NCBI GenBank assembly: GCA_025769875.1
Contig: JAGFNK010000421.1
Coordinates: forward strand, 1 to 45,874
Source of the DNA: Russula earlei
Taxonomy: Eukaryota > Basidiomycota > Agaricomycetes > Russulales > Russulaceae
DNA: 45,874 nt
Reading direction: 5' to 3'
Every line of letters starts with the position of its first letter. The stretch's first letter is position 1. Made by a program: the position numbers and the translations under genes. The notes below the pieces were generated by a model. That model was not told the origin of the DNA. It was given only the letters and a program-made list of their open reading frames with translations, and searched no databases. This document shows, piece after piece, positions 31,001 through 41,839 of the stretch.

Positions 31001-32642
31001 TGAAATCTCGTGGTGGAAGAACGGACATGTATGTGACCGGAGAAGAGGAGGAAGGGATGGCAGGTGCAATCTGGGCTCGGGTCGACTCGTGAGGAAAAGG
31101 GAGAACGGAAGCTTGTCAATGTGGGCCGAGAGAACAGAGACAATGAATGAGGTCGCGTTGTCGTCTTTGCACTCATCGAGCGCATCTAACACGATGACAG
31201 CAGGTGATGGAAATGCTTGACCCGCAATGACTGACTTTTGGATTGGTTCGATGACGAGCTTTTGCAATTGGTTTGATGGATCAGAGAACCAAATATCTGG
31301 ATTAGCTGTGACCGCGTCTTGCATAAAACACGCGAGTGGTTGGTGGAATGTCGTGCCCAGCTGGTGAGCAATTGAGCTGAATACAAGTTGTGGATGGTTT
31401 CGCTCGCTGTCGTTACTCGAGAAAAAGAAGCTCGCAGCAAGCCAGGTGTTCCTGGCACAATACTCGGCAACACTCTGTGCGATTGTGGATTTCCCGGTCC
31501 CGGCACCACCAGACAACCAGAAGATGCGGCGCCTGTTTGGGCTGACGTGAATAGGAAGCGTCGGATCGTCCGAAGGAGTGACAGTGCGTTGTTCTTGTAT
31601 AGCCTCTGTCGAGTCATTGATCCATTGGTAGATAGTCTCGAGCAGGCTCTCGCGTGTGTGTTCCAAACACGCATGTCTCTTTCTCTCATCGGAGCAATTA
31701 TAACGTGCCTTCCGAGCTCGATGAAAGTTGGATAGTTCATCGTGAACTAAAATAAATAAATAAATAAATTTCAGGGCGCTGTAAAACGTTTTCTCACCTC
31801 GGATATCATGTAATGCTTGCTGCGTGACCTATTAGCTACTGAAGATCTTTAATTGACGTAAGATAAACGTACGACCCCCACGCGAACACGACTAATCTCA
31901 CGCCGCATTTCCTGGGTAATTCAGATGAACGAGAGACCTCTGGAATATCCGAGAATAACGCACAGTGCCTTCGATTCGACCGCTCATGGCGGCTTCAGCC
32001 TGTACTCACGAGACATCAGAACTGTTAAATATGTTTGACCAGGAACGGAAGACTTGCGAGAAAATCCTCGATGAGGGCCGTGATTGCTTGGACATGACTC
32101 TGGATGGAGGCGGCATCTTCTCTGCTACGGAAAAATCTGGTTGTCTTTCCACGCGAGTGGATCGTTTGCAGGTCATTCGCGATAGTTTGAAGAGACCTGG
32201 ATTAGAAATAGTTGCAACAAAATTCTCAGTCTCGGAAGCAAGGAAAGAGTTACTTGGAAAAATCAGTGACGAAATCGATGACAGATTCCGGGATGTCTTG
32301 TTTTCCTTTGAGTGGCCTGAAAATAGATTGTTCGAGGCGCTTTATACGTTGCATCAGTTGATCAATGTCGTCGACGTTGTTCGTCATGGTCTGGAGTATC
32401 GTCCTATTAGATCATTTTTGGCCTATCGAAGCCGGAAAGAGTACCTGGACGATATCAACGACTTGGAGCAGCCCACCGAGAGTGCCTTTGATGATGGATC
32501 CAGCTGGAGGGGGGATCGCATCTGCGGTCTCCTTGAGCACGGAGAGTGAGAGGTTCAATCCGGCGACGGCAGTAGTGCGCGCGTTTTCTGAAGTCCCTTT
32601 TTCAGCACGTTTATGAGAGCGAGAGAAAAAGCCTTTCGACAT
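28065..32642 (-). CDS. NACHT-WD40 NLR (NWD), copy B, intact by splicing
   Basis: Predicted exons: 32642-32445, 32390-32254, 32196-32040, 31999-31964, 31911-31873, 31828-31798, 31746-30095, 30059-28065. They sum to 4,245 bases, an open frame of 1,414 residues. Every intron is GT..AG (54, 57, 40, 52, 44, 51 and 35 nt); introns 3 (GTCAAA donor) and 7 (35 nt) are the least certain. Residues 1-199 form a helical N-terminal domain (NLSLSVLKETADAIPPP; FFRSREDAASIQSHVQAITA). NACHT is at about 275-560 with P-loop GGAGTGKST (279-287) and Walker B VIVLDALDEC (383-392). The linker HVYYSALPFAP precedes 12 WD40 blades (about 836-1340) and a 75-residue tail ending SQLSRLS. The blades are more diverged than in copy A. 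The likely role is a cytoplasmic sensor that oligomerises on ligand recognition; the effector function of its N-terminus is unknown. Confidence 0.9.
28300..29815 (-). repeat. WD40 repeat array of copy B
   Basis: Twelve 42-residue units (GHKxxVTAVAFSPDG...SGSxDxTVRIWD). One unit has an extra residue (GHHKGS), and units 9 and 10 have lost the GH dipeptide (TRNHS, GAMVS). The units differ at many positions in contrast to copy A, although the same hot spots (4, 5, 7, 23, 25) are again variable. Confidence 0.92.
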
Positions 32643-34093
32643 AGCATAGGATGTTATAGTAACAAGAGGCGAACGCGGTGCAATATCAGATCAAGCCGGC
32701 GATAGCCGGGTGAGATAGTGGATTCCAACACGTGGGCTCTGACTTGAGATGGCCCCTCACAACTAGCTCATCTTGGTCGAAATTTAGCAGCTCGCCACCA
32801 CTTTAATGTCTCGAGCGTACGTACTCAAGCCTCTGGATAACGTGCACCACATTGGTGGGGAAACGTTGGCCTCCGAGTGGCCCGGATTGCCATTTGAGAG
32901 TCTGAAACTTGTGCATCGACTTTATTTCGACAGCCTACTAGGGAAGTTCAATACAATGACTTGAGCTTGTTCGCCATAAATCATGTACCAAGCGTATATG
33001 TTTCTCCCCCGCTATACAAGGCGTCGTGCCGCTCTGGTCTATGGGCCAGAGCTACTAGAGTATTGCCGAGGCAGTAGGTGCTGTTAGTGTTCTAGCGATC
33101 ACCCGCAGTTCCGGTTCGCTGTCTCGGAAACGCACGACAGGACGTGTTCACGTTCACACTGTCGTGTGACCACACGACACGACATTCGATGTTGTCCTTT
33201 GTCACTCTCCGTGTCTCATTTCACTTCATCTCGTTTTCTTGGCGAGAATCTCGTCAAACGAGTGCGGAGGGAGACGGAAAGGGGACGAAGACGATGGGCT
33301 GTTTCCGGCACGTTTGCTATCCTTTCGAGCTATTCGATGTCGTGTGGAGAGAGAGATGGAAGAGAGGGTCACAGAAGAGCCGCCTGAGAAGGCGAAGAGG
33401 TGGAGGGAAACGAAATTCAGAACATGGAGAAGATGTGGGTTTCGGGCAGCCAAGGCGAGTGCGTATGCGCAACACGTTACATCGCATCTCGGGATGAGTC
33501 CTCTTGGGAATAAGTTTATTTCGTTTTAAGAGATCCGTATCACCTAGCCTTCGTCCCGAGCTAACGATGCGATTGATTCACACAGCTCATTTCGATGTCT
33601 TTTCGTCTGCATTACTCTGTAAAGCAGGCGACCCACAGCAGAATGCTTCGGAACACCTGTGACACTGATCCGAGCCAAATCCAGCCCTACGTTGTTCATT
33701 GTGCGAAAAGATGGGGTGCGTTTTGTTCAATGAACAATTCACTCGGGGACGGGGGGCTCGTCATCACCTTGGTGATCTTAGAGCTTCTTGCTCCTATCAA
33801 GTTCAGCAGGTTGATGGTTTACCAGGCTGCGACGGGATGCGCCAGGATCTGTAGGGCTACCGATAGAATCGCTACTTGCCATGTCGATAATACTTGGACA
33901 AGGATCCCGGAATCATAAAGATAGCAGGATATAATATGCAACCGACTCAACCACTTCCCGCAACGAGGTAATCCTGATTGAGGTGCATAATCACATCATC
34001 GGCTCGCTTGCATAGAACACAGCATGGTGATGGTACCTGCTGTTCCATGTCAAGCATTTCCATCATGTGCGCGGTGCATAAAGTGGCGCCGAT
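32643..34093. other. NLR upstream region of unit B, no supported gene
   Basis: Counterpart of 6751-8249. It has a 100-bp stretch (about 32788-32880) not seen in A. Plus-strand frames such as 33144-33497 are not conserved between the copies, so I call no gene. It probably includes the promoter of the intact NLR. Confidence 0.5.
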
Positions 34094-34770
34094 TTATGAA
34101 ACGGGAATAACTTTACCGGCACCCTGATTACTGTCGCGGGCACCAGGTGCGCGCCTATCGCCCATCGCCATCGTGGCATTGTCATTCAATGGAGCCACCT
34201 TCCACGCCCAGAATGGACCTGAACAAGGGAAGGCTTGCACCAAGTGAGCGTGAGCGAGGGACAACCGGGATTGGGTGGGATTCAGGTGCAGGAGGATTGG
34301 CAAGGCAAGGATGAAAGTCGGACTTACCGAGTGGGTCCGACAACTCGTGCTCCAAATGACGCCCATAGCCGAATCGAGCCCGCCCAGCTGCACGCCTTCG
34401 CTGGACCACTGGCCCTGCCCGTCCTCGCGAAACGATATCTGAAATATAGATTAACGGCGCAAGAGGGCATTTCAGTCGCTCCTTTCCCGTAAATACATAT
34501 AGGGAGGGGATACGCACGAGAGTCCAGCGACTGTCGCCAGACGAGACCATTTCGACCGTCCCGCGCCCGCGCGCGAGATCCGGCGGGGTCGCGGTGGGAT
34601 GCCGGTCGCCCGCGACGTGGATCATCGGTCGCCTGGGCCACGGCGGCGGCGGGCGGGAGTAGTGCGTGATGCGCAGCGTGAGCGGGATGATCCGCATCAC
34701 CTCGTAAAGTGCTGGGTTGGTTGCAGAGCCGCTTTTCCAGAGGTTGAGCCTGTGTCGGGTTGTTAGAGTG
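34094..34770 (-). pseudogene. F-box-like gene 3' fragment, copy B
   Basis: Truncated duplicate of the relic at 8250-9795. Recognisable pieces are MMRIIPLTLRITHYSRPPPP, RGTVEMVSSGDSRWTLV, EDGQGQWSSEGVQLGGLDSA, HELSDPLG and the C-terminal WAWKV. The pieces lie in different frames. Relative to copy A the segment after AMGVI lacks about 17 bases. The duplication ends upstream at about 34855, so the N-terminal exons were never copied. Confidence 0.5.
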
Positions 34771-34855
34771 GGAATGATTTAGTTATTGCCTGATGGAGAA
34801 ATTTTGAATTTGGTAGTTGGGGATGGAGATGTGTGGGTCTAGTCTTCAGTTCAGG

Positions 34856-35191
34856 ATCTCAACCGTGAGCTCCGAGGTGGAAATATACCGGGCTTGAACG
34901 TCAGGGCCATTTTGATCGTACGACGGCACTCGTACCACACCATCATGCCCAGAATTCTCTACGATGAGTAAAAACCCATGGGAGATCCCACCCAAGAGAC
35001 CGCTGACACGGCAGGTGTGAAGTGACGAGGAGTTAAGCCGAAGTAATCACGAGGTTTTTGCGAAAGAGGGGTCTCAGACTCTCAGCGTTCTCTCACGGAC
35101 TTCCACTTCATGATGGCGCATCGTAATTTGCTGTACAATCGCATCGTTCTGGTATTTAGTTCTCCTGCTGGTTTCGTTCGCTTACTCAATA
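34856..35191. other. Intergenic, nothing recognised
   Basis: Unique sequence between unit B and the kinase relic; no open frame or repeat of note. Confidence 0.4.
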
Positions 35192-36179
35192 TTGTCCCAT
35201 ACAGATCAAAGGGTTTTCGACCGTCCCCCCTCTCTCCTAAATGGCGGCTTCGGTGATTTCATGGACGTTTTCAATTGTCCGGATGATGCACTCAACGCGG
35301 ATGCGAGGCGTAACGATCTGGAGATGTCTGTTGATTCCTTTGCCAAACCGATGACCGCTTTTTACCGCAATGAGGCCGACCGGAAGGTAATGGGCCTAGA
35401 AGCAAGCCACCGTCACGAAAGGAAAAAATTTTGTTCAATCTTTTCCCTTCGTGATGGTGGCTGTCCAAAGCTTATCGTGGCCGTCATCGGTAGTGGCTGT
35501 TCGGATGGCCACTTTCACGGACCACACGGCGCAGCATCGTGCATTGTGGAACTCGAAAATCGAGCTCGCCGACGTCAGGTCGATACCCGTGGTTGAACTC
35601 GCCGGTTCCGCTGCCCATTCACAAAAAATAGCAATGGAACGTCACAGGAACGTGTTCCTTGGTTGGAGAGTGCCGTGCCTAAGCCCGACGATTGTCGGTA
35701 AGCTGAATATCTCATGGTCTTCGTATGAGTCTGACATGGATATGAGGCCCATATGATTATATACCTTGACCGTTGACGCATCGTCAGCCTTACTCCTGGG
35801 CTGTCATGTATCTCATCCGCCTGCGAAGATAACGATCGAAAGAGGCTCTGTGCTGCATCTTTTGGCGCATTGGTTCTTTTGCGTCGCATTGATGATGACG
35901 CAAGTCGCTTCATCCGAGAACAATCGAACATGGACACCCCAGATTTCCGCACATCTCAATATCACCCAGGTTTAACGCTACTGGCGAGTCTCAATTTTGG
36001 ATTGTTAGGCGCCATCCCGATACGCAGGAGTAGCCGTCTCCTGTCCATTGCTGAGACTTTGGACAGATCTAAACTGGGACACGCGCCACGGTCTCTCGGC
36101 TACAGGCGACTCCCAGGAGGGAGGTTGGTCTCTCGTTGCTATTGAATATCTTTCTCGATCCGCACACCTCTCTCGATTA
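35192..36179 (+). pseudogene. FunK1-type protein kinase relic, N-terminal part
   Basis: Pieces in different plus frames resemble the Agaricomycete FunK1-like kinases: an N-terminal part (FMDVFNCPDDALNADARRND, 35260-35330), a middle region, then KLGHAPRSLGYRRLPGG (about 36075-36120) and, after a one-base change of frame, GGWSLVAIEYLSRSAHLSRL (to 36179), which correspond to the N-lobe and hinge. The gene is interrupted at 36179 by a 3.2-kb TIR element, and the catalytic loop continues at 39418. It was already damaged by frame changes. Normal function would be Ser/Thr phosphorylation; the substrate is unknown. Confidence 0.6.
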
Positions 36180-36696
36180 TGGCAACAGGGACCGGCCAGC
36201 TTGTTATGCTGGCCTGTCCCTGTTTCTGACGCGCGAAGACAACACACATTTGTAAGCGTCTGAGTGAGAAAAGTTATCAAGGACCCCAGAGACACTATTT
36301 TTTTTTTCACTGTTGTACCAATTCTTAAAGTGGAAATCACATCATGGTTATATTGACGCCCAGGTGTCAAACCCATGCCAAAGAGAACCCAGCATAATGC
36401 ATGAACAGAAACAACAAATGTACTGAGACCAACATTACCATTTTATTAAAATTTTTAAATAAATGTACTCTTGCAGAGGACTGGCATGAGGACACGAGGT
36501 GAGTGACAAGGCAGCGATCAGGGATCGCGTGCAAGGAAAAGCAGCTCTCGCATACAGCTGTGGAAGTAGGTGGCAATCAAGGAGTGGCGAGGTGGCAAGG
36601 TAGGACAAACAATGAACAAGAAAGAGGAAACATACTACGAAAGAAAGCGGACGACGCAACACAATGACACCTGCACGCGAGTGATTCCGTGGCCAG
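36180..36696 (+). repeat. TIR element, left inverted repeat
   Basis: Matches 38916-39417 in reverse (for example AGGACCCCAGAGACACTATT, GGATGTGATTTCC-type stretches, TTGCAGAGGACTGG). It differs by a 29-base insertion after CAGCTTGTTA that contains an inverted copy of the neighbouring TIR end. Confidence 0.9.
36188..36223 (+). repeat. Stem-loop from an inverted TIR copy
   Basis: AACAGGGACCGGCCAGC is followed after TTGTTAT by GCTGGCCTGTCCCTGTT, its near-perfect complement. The right-hand TIR has only one of the two arms, so the second was added later. Confidence 0.85.
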
Positions 36697-37309
36697 CTGG
36701 ATGGACACACCTTACGTACATCAAGGTCTGGGCAGCAGAGATGCTTTGGGTCGTTGCTCAGCAGCCGATCGCAAAGCACAGCTTCACCGAGTCGCTTTTC
36801 CCACCCGCTCCCCTCAAAAGATGGCACAATCTCCTTCGGCGACTGACTTTTATCGCGACGAGCCTGAATCTCTGTCAGGTGTGCGAGCACTACTTGTGCC
36901 CAATCGTGCAGCTTGTGCTCAACGCCACGAAAATTCAGCCATCTCGTCCGGGTTTCTTCAAAGCCCGCAGTGCGATCATCGAATCCGACCGCATCCTGAC
37001 AGGTGGCAAGAATTTCTGTGAGTTGTGGTTAGGCTTTGCGGAGAAGGGCCTGGGAGGGGACGCCGAAGTCGTGAACCGTACTCCGTGAGGAGGTATCCAA
37101 CATGAACATGAGTTGCCTGCCAGCCTGGACCATCCATTATGTGACGCCCGAATTACATTTTACGTTTTCTTTTTTCGCAGGGTTTCAATGTCCCAGACAT
37201 ATACCAGCCTGAGAAGGTCCCTGAGCCATACCCAGAACCTGAGCCAGGTGAGCCTGACAAGGATGAACCGGAGGACGACATGCTTCAGGCTTTCGCATAC
37301 ATAATTTAG
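36697..37309 (+). pseudogene. Fungalysin (M36 metallopeptidase) C-terminal fragment
   Basis: Captured piece of an extracellular zinc metalloprotease gene. It reads KVWAAEMLWVVAQQP and SFTESLFPPAPL, then in another frame ATDFYRDEP, then LVLNATKIQPSRPGFFKARS and LTGGKNFCELWLGFAEKGLG. These are the signature blocks of the last third of M36 peptidases, downstream of the HExxH zinc site, which is not included. A TGA at 37086-37088 replaces the Trp expected in the TPWGGGI segment. After an intron ending TTTTTTCGCAG, exon 37181-37309 reads GFNVPDIYQPEKVPEPYP and an acidic tail. At least two frame changes and one stop make it dead. Confidence 0.8.
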
Positions 37310-38029
37310 AAAGCAATCTTTACAGACCTCACCCTCTTTTCAGGCCCAGTACAGATTGAGGAAGAGTGGGAGTTTTCATCCTCTGTAGTTATGTTCCTGT
37401 TTCTTGGGCATCATAATTGCTATAATCAAGTGAATGAAGCGAAGGCAGATAATGCTTGATGCCAACGATACCAAGCCATGCCTGCACGCAATATGGAGGG
37501 ATCAACTGTACAGACGCACAAATAGATGTAGTATGTATTGGTATACCTGTCTTTGGATTGTATTCCAATAAGGGAAACATGGCTCTCAGTTCGGTTTGGA
37601 GCGGCTAGCCACTTTTAGTTCTGTTGGACATGCAGCTGCTTAGTGCGTGGCCACTATACCGTACCCACCGCATGACTGAGAGTGCGACCAAGCCCCCTTG
37701 GATCCCGTGGTGGCCGTGAGTCCCACCTCTACCTACCACCGCGGCCCTCTACAATGGCATCTCCAAATGTACATGTGCTGACTCACCAGTCCAATACACA
37801 ACACATGCCACCACTCCATCTCCCAACACCCAACGTAAATACCCCACGCTCATCTCAACATGTGTGCAAGTGTATGGTGACCACAAACTCTACAAGCCCC
37901 ACGAAATCACCACCAACCCGTGTCTGACTGACCGATGACAGCCGGCCACTCGCACGGCACACGACTACACGACACGCAAACGCATGCGTTGGCACGACAC
38001 CACAAGCACGCTCACACTCGCAGGCGCAG
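37310..38029. other. Captured non-coding sequence between the two gene pieces
   Basis: Probably the 3' flank of the fungalysin piece and the 5' flank or first intron of the GTPase piece. No open frame with recognisable content. Confidence 0.4.
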
Positions 38030-38934
38030 TTGCAAGAGCTCATCAACATCACGCTGCTCCTCATCGGAAACTCATCCGTGGGGAAGAGCAGCCTAAAGCT
38101 CCATTTCTCTGATAAGCAGTGGCTGCCTGAGGACGAGGCCAGCGCGATGATTGGCGTCAACTTTTGGGTGAGGTGGCACATGCCTTCTCTCCCCACCCCC
38201 CCCCTTCTGTCAGTCCCATTCTCTTTCGATTTCTTGACAATGACGTCGTTTGTCGCTGTTGTTGCTGTTTTGCTTCCACGGGTCGATGTGGCACTCCGCT
38301 CGCGATTAGGCGCATAAAATGGAGGTCCATGGGTGAATGGTCAAGATGAGTATATCGGTGCGTGCGTGCCTGTGTGTGTAAGGAAGGAGAGAGACGCTGA
38401 ATGTCGCGGGACGTGCTGTAGGATACTGCGGGCCAAGAACGCTTCCGCACTATCACAGCATTGTACTACCGTGCCGCACAAGGCGTCATCCTCGGTATGG
38501 ATCCTCCTCCATGTTCTCGTTTCGTCTCCTTTCGCATGCGCGCTCATATCATATTATATACGTCAGTGTACAATGTGTCGAGTCGCGAGGTGTTTGAGGC
38601 GCTCCCACTCTGGCTGGAGGAGTTCGAGAACTATGTCCTGCCAGAAGTCGTCAAGGTCGTCGTCAGTAACAAGCTGGACTAGGTAGTAAATACAATTGAA
38701 CAACAAAATTGAACAACAAAACATCTCCATCCAATCCCAACCTCACTACCCCAAACATCCTTCTCTGCCAACAAGAATACTCCAGACAGGTGCCCACAGC
38801 GGGAGGCACGGGGTTCGCGGCGCGCTCGGGATGCCTCTTCGTCGAGGCGTCCGCCAAGACAGCCATGGGCATGATGGAGGTGTTCAGCGAGGTCGTCGCG
38901 CGCATCATCAACATGCTGACCACGGAATCATGTG
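38030..38934 (+). pseudogene. Rab18-like small GTPase fragment
   Basis: Exons 38030-38167, 38310-38357, 38422-38494, 38567-38682 and 38776-38934 encode the Rab core: G1 LLIGNSSVGKS, switch region EDEASAMIGVNF, G3 [19 protein letters not shown]4 NKLD and G5 EASAKT, ending VVARIIN. Wording is closest to the basidiomycete Rab18/Ypt type (membrane trafficking, lipid-droplet/ER). Defects: a TGA inside exon 2 (a likely CGA or AGA before), Trp for Arg at the end of exon 1, TAG directly after NKLD at 38680-38682, no first exon with a start, and no C-terminal prenylation cysteines because the TIR begins there. It is a captured fragment. Confidence 0.85.
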
Positions 38935-39417
38935 CGTGCAGGTGTCATTGTGTTGTGGTGTCGTCCGCTTTCTTTTGTAGTATGCTTCCTCTTTCTCATT
39001 CATTGTTCATCCTACCTTTCCACCTCGCCACTCCTTGATCGCCACCTACTTCCACAGCTGTATGTGAGAGTTCGCAGCCCAAACATCTCGTGGCTTTTCC
39101 TCACACGCAATCCCTGATCGCTGCCTTGTCACTTGCCTCGCGTCCTCGTTCCAGTCCTCTGCAAAAGTACATTTTTTAATAAATGGTCATGTTGGTCTCC
39201 GTACATTTGTTGTTTCTGTTCATGCATTGTGCTGGTTTCTCTTTGGCATGGGTTTGACACTGAGTGTCGATATAACCATGATGTGATTTCTGCTTCAAGA
39301 ATTGGTACGACAGTGAAAAAAAATAGTGTCTCTGGGGTCCTTGATCACTTTTCTCACTCAGATGCTTACAAATGTGTGCTGTCTTTGTGTTAACAAGCTG
39401 GCCGGTCCCTGTTGCCA
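38916..39417 (-). repeat. TIR element, right inverted repeat
   Basis: Reverse-complement partner of 36180-36696. Its inner edge follows the Rab codons ATCATCAACATGCTG. Confidence 0.9.
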
Positions 39418-39574
39418 TACTTGATCAATCACCAAACATTGCGACCCACCGTGACAAGTGGTTTGGTGACCTACGGATGCTCATGGCATCATTCCACAAG
39501 GATCGGTTGGTTCACGGGGACCTATGTGAACCCAACATTGTGTGCAAAGGAGAAAAAGTGATTGAAGTGTCCTT
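39418..39574 (+). pseudogene. FunK1-type kinase relic, catalytic-loop part
   Basis: Continues the kinase interrupted at 36179: DQSPNIATHRDKWFGDL then MLMASFHKDRLVHGDLCEPN and IVCKGEKVIEV. HGDL..PN is the catalytic loop (HRDLxxxN equivalent) typical of FunK1/Crinkler-associated kinases. The DFG-equivalent (DFDW) exon is missing: from 39575 the sequence is a repeat also found at 22034-22096. Confidence 0.65.
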
Positions 39575-39816
39575 CCTCTCCCCCCAAACTCACATTACAT
39601 TTCCATAAAAGGATATTCTTACAAATCTTCTGCATGTACTGGGCTGGCCAATGTGTTCGGTTGCCTAGACATTCTCCACACTGACTTTCCTAAAATGGTA
39701 AAATTGATAAAATTGGATCAGATGAGTAAGAGTGCATGAGCAGGTGAGTGAGAGGCTTGCTCACCCTCGCTGTGGGATGGAACTGGCACACCATGAGTTT
39801 GTGGTTGCAGGATTTT
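39575..39816. repeat. Shared repeat fragment and unassigned sequence
   Basis: 39575-39640 (CTCTCCCCCCAAACTCAC... TCTGCATGTACT) matches 22034-22096 in direct orientation. The rest has no recognisable content. Confidence 0.6.
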
Positions 39817-39895
39817 TCATGGCTATTGAGTGAAGACCCAATCATTGTGACCCTTGGGTGTCTCAACTGTGGTGCCGGTAGTGTTGTTGGTGTTT
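39817..39895 (-). pseudogene. Relic of one NWD-type WD40 blade
   Basis: The minus strand reads TTGTTVETPKGHNDWVFTQ then a stop, the same blade boundary as in the NLR genes (STGATVKILQGHQDWVFAV). The DNA also aligns with one 126-bp unit of the NLR arrays. It is a trace of a third NLR copy, or a stray fragment. Confidence 0.55.
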
Positions 39896-40234
39896 GCAGA
39901 AAAGAAAGGAAAGGGGTAGAAAATAAAAAATGCATTGGTGTTGCACACATGTAGCAAGCCTATCCAGGGCATGCTGAGTTTGTGTGCCTTGATCCAAGGG
40001 TGGGTAGCAGGGGAAGGGAGCAGGGGAGAGCAAGGTTGCACCCTGGAAATGCAACGCGCACATGAAAGAGAGAGAGCGTGTGTGTTCTTGAAGGAATAGT
40101 TCACACAGGCAGACAAGAATGTATAACACAGAGGCAAAAGTTGACCTCCTTTTCATTTGAAATGCCCAGTAGATACTACAAACTACAGGGATCCTACTCC
40201 TCCAACTAAGGCTCTGCAAGTGTGGGACAGAGCA

Positions 40235-40348
40235 GTGATGATGAACGGGCAAGATGCTATGGGCAGCTAGGCCTTGGGTCAAGCAGTGATGATGATGTGA
40301 ATGCATCATCTGAGTCCATGTGTAGGCACATGGCAGGGGTGAGGATGA
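40235..40348. repeat. Repeat X fragment, left of copia B copy 2
   Basis: GATGCTATGGGCAGCTAGGC through GCAGGGGTGAGGATGATG aligns with about 16160-16255 and continues beyond the copia insertion at 44944-45030. The intervening element is therefore a clean insertion into repeat X. Confidence 0.75.
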
Positions 40349-40824
40349 TGTTGAGATTACCACTGCTTTGGGCAGTCTGATGTAATCACAGCCCAGTCGC
40401 GTTAACGCGTCGGCTCCCACGGACCGGGTGCTCTTGGCTCATGCATCAGATCAGCCCAGACTGGCTCAGCTCAGATGCTGCAGCCTGCGTATGTTACAAT
40501 GATAAGTTAATTGATGACAATTGGTAGCTACTAACAACTGATCCTTTATGATACAAGTTGGTAGTTATGATTACTTTGCTTAGAGACACTTTCGCGTATT
40601 TAAGAGGCACTCAATTAGCTAGATCGCTTCAGTTTTGTCCTACACAAACTGAAGTGAGTACTTACTGTTTCCTATCTTATCTATCATATCTAATCATGTG
40701 TTGTAGATGTCTTTTGATAGGTATTACTGATTTATAGTTTTGTCTTACACAAACTGAAATATCTTTTGATAGATCTTAAGGATCTTATCACTGTTATCAT
40801 AACCTGTGCCCATCTGCTTCAACA
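40349..40824 (+). repeat. Copia B 5' LTR
   Basis: 476 bp, ends TG...CA. Contains CGTATTTAAGAGGCAC near 40595, a likely TATA-type promoter (TATTTAAG). Confidence 0.92.
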
Positions 40825-40836
40825 GGTTATGGGCCC
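40825..40836 (+). other. Copia B primer binding site (half-tRNA iMet type)
   Basis: GGTTATGGGCCC directly follows the 5' LTR. Its complement GGGCCCATAACC is the anticodon stem-loop of eukaryotic initiator tRNA-Met. Drosophila copia is primed by the same part, the 5' half of tRNA-iMet cut in the anticodon loop. The same site is conserved in copy 1 (26540-26551). Confidence 0.75.
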
Positions 40837-41839
40837 TGACCATGTCTAATTCCAAAGTTGAAGATTCACACACAAGCTCATCATTTTTCCTCGATATATC
40901 TACCTTATTCAAGAGCCTCTGTTAATCAGATGACACCCTACTCCCTCGGTCCCTGGAGCTGAAGGATTGATGCACGCACATGTTTATCACATGTCAGGGG
41001 TACTGATTTATCTTCATTAATCTGGCAACAACCGCTCCATTAGCCCGGATTGGCAATCCATGTTTACCTAACATTTACTCATGGCACCCTCGCACCATGT
41101 TTACGTTCCCTCCCGAAATCTCGATCACTTGCTTGGTCATCTTGCTCACTGGCCATTACCCCACAATTATGAATAGTTATCGCGTGTTGCACATCACAAA
41201 TGATAGTCTCTCCAGCAATACCACTTGGGACGCTGAGGGAGATCTCCTTTAGACACACGCGCTCTTGAAATATACATTCAGAAAGGTCACATTGGCAGTA
41301 ACAAAAAATGACATCAAATTGTTTACTTGCAAGCTCAAGTAGGAGGAACTCAAACGCACATACAGCGGCGTTGGATCAATTGTCAGCATTCATATTTATT
41401 CATAGCCCTCACAGGCACATTCCTAGACGACATACTCATATCGAATCTCCTTATCACTTTCATATTCACTAAAGTGTTATCTGATGCTTACTTGGCTGTT
41501 GCGTCTGCAATTCTAGCCTCCGGCGCTCCGATGGACCTTTCCCTACACGATCCCTATACGGATCTTCAATGAAGATGGTCATTGGGCCGGGACCTCTGCC
41601 TCCCTTAACATAGTCACTCCGGTAAAGATACATAACGATATGTTCAAAATCAAGTGTTTTTATTGAAATTAATTTGGACACACAGTCCGGACTACCAGAA
41701 GAGGAGGAGTAGGTGACGAAAGACAGAAGGACAGGCACTGACAGCAACGTCAGTGCATACATAGTGGGCACTACTGCACTATCACTGAGGTGTTGGACAT
41801 CTGATGAAGATGAGATTTGGGTTTCCCTTTACGCAGCAG

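Larger units (their letters stand above)
27909..34855. repeat. Segmental duplication, unit B
   Basis: Direct copy of 2003-8983. It contains the intact NLR (28065-32642), its upstream region and the 3' half of the F-box-like gene. See unit A for boundaries. Confidence 0.9.
36180..39417. mobile_element. TIR element carrying host gene pieces (Pack-TIR-like)
   Basis: Ends are TGGCAACAGGGACCGGCCAG and its complement. Terminal inverted repeats of about 510-520 bp (36180-36696, 38916-39417) are flanked by TA on both sides (36178-36179, 39418-39419). The interior holds a fungalysin C-terminal fragment and a Rab18-like GTPase fragment, both on the plus strand. The Rab sequence stops exactly at the inner edge of the right repeat. 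No transposase is present. Removing the element and one TA joins ...HLSR-L-LDQSPNIATHR... in frame in the kinase, which fixes the ends to the base. A TA duplication points to the Tc1/mariner group, though the long repeats are atypical. Confidence 0.85.

Noticed and set aside
31965..32549. 194-codon plus-strand open frame upstream of the NLR
   Set aside because: The minus strand of the same DNA holds three properly spliced exons of the NLR N-terminal domain, conserved in both copies; the plus frame is broken in copy A.
36188..36223. Stem-loop as a transcription terminator
   Set aside because: The organism is a fungus, and the hairpin is explained by an inverted copy of the TIR end.
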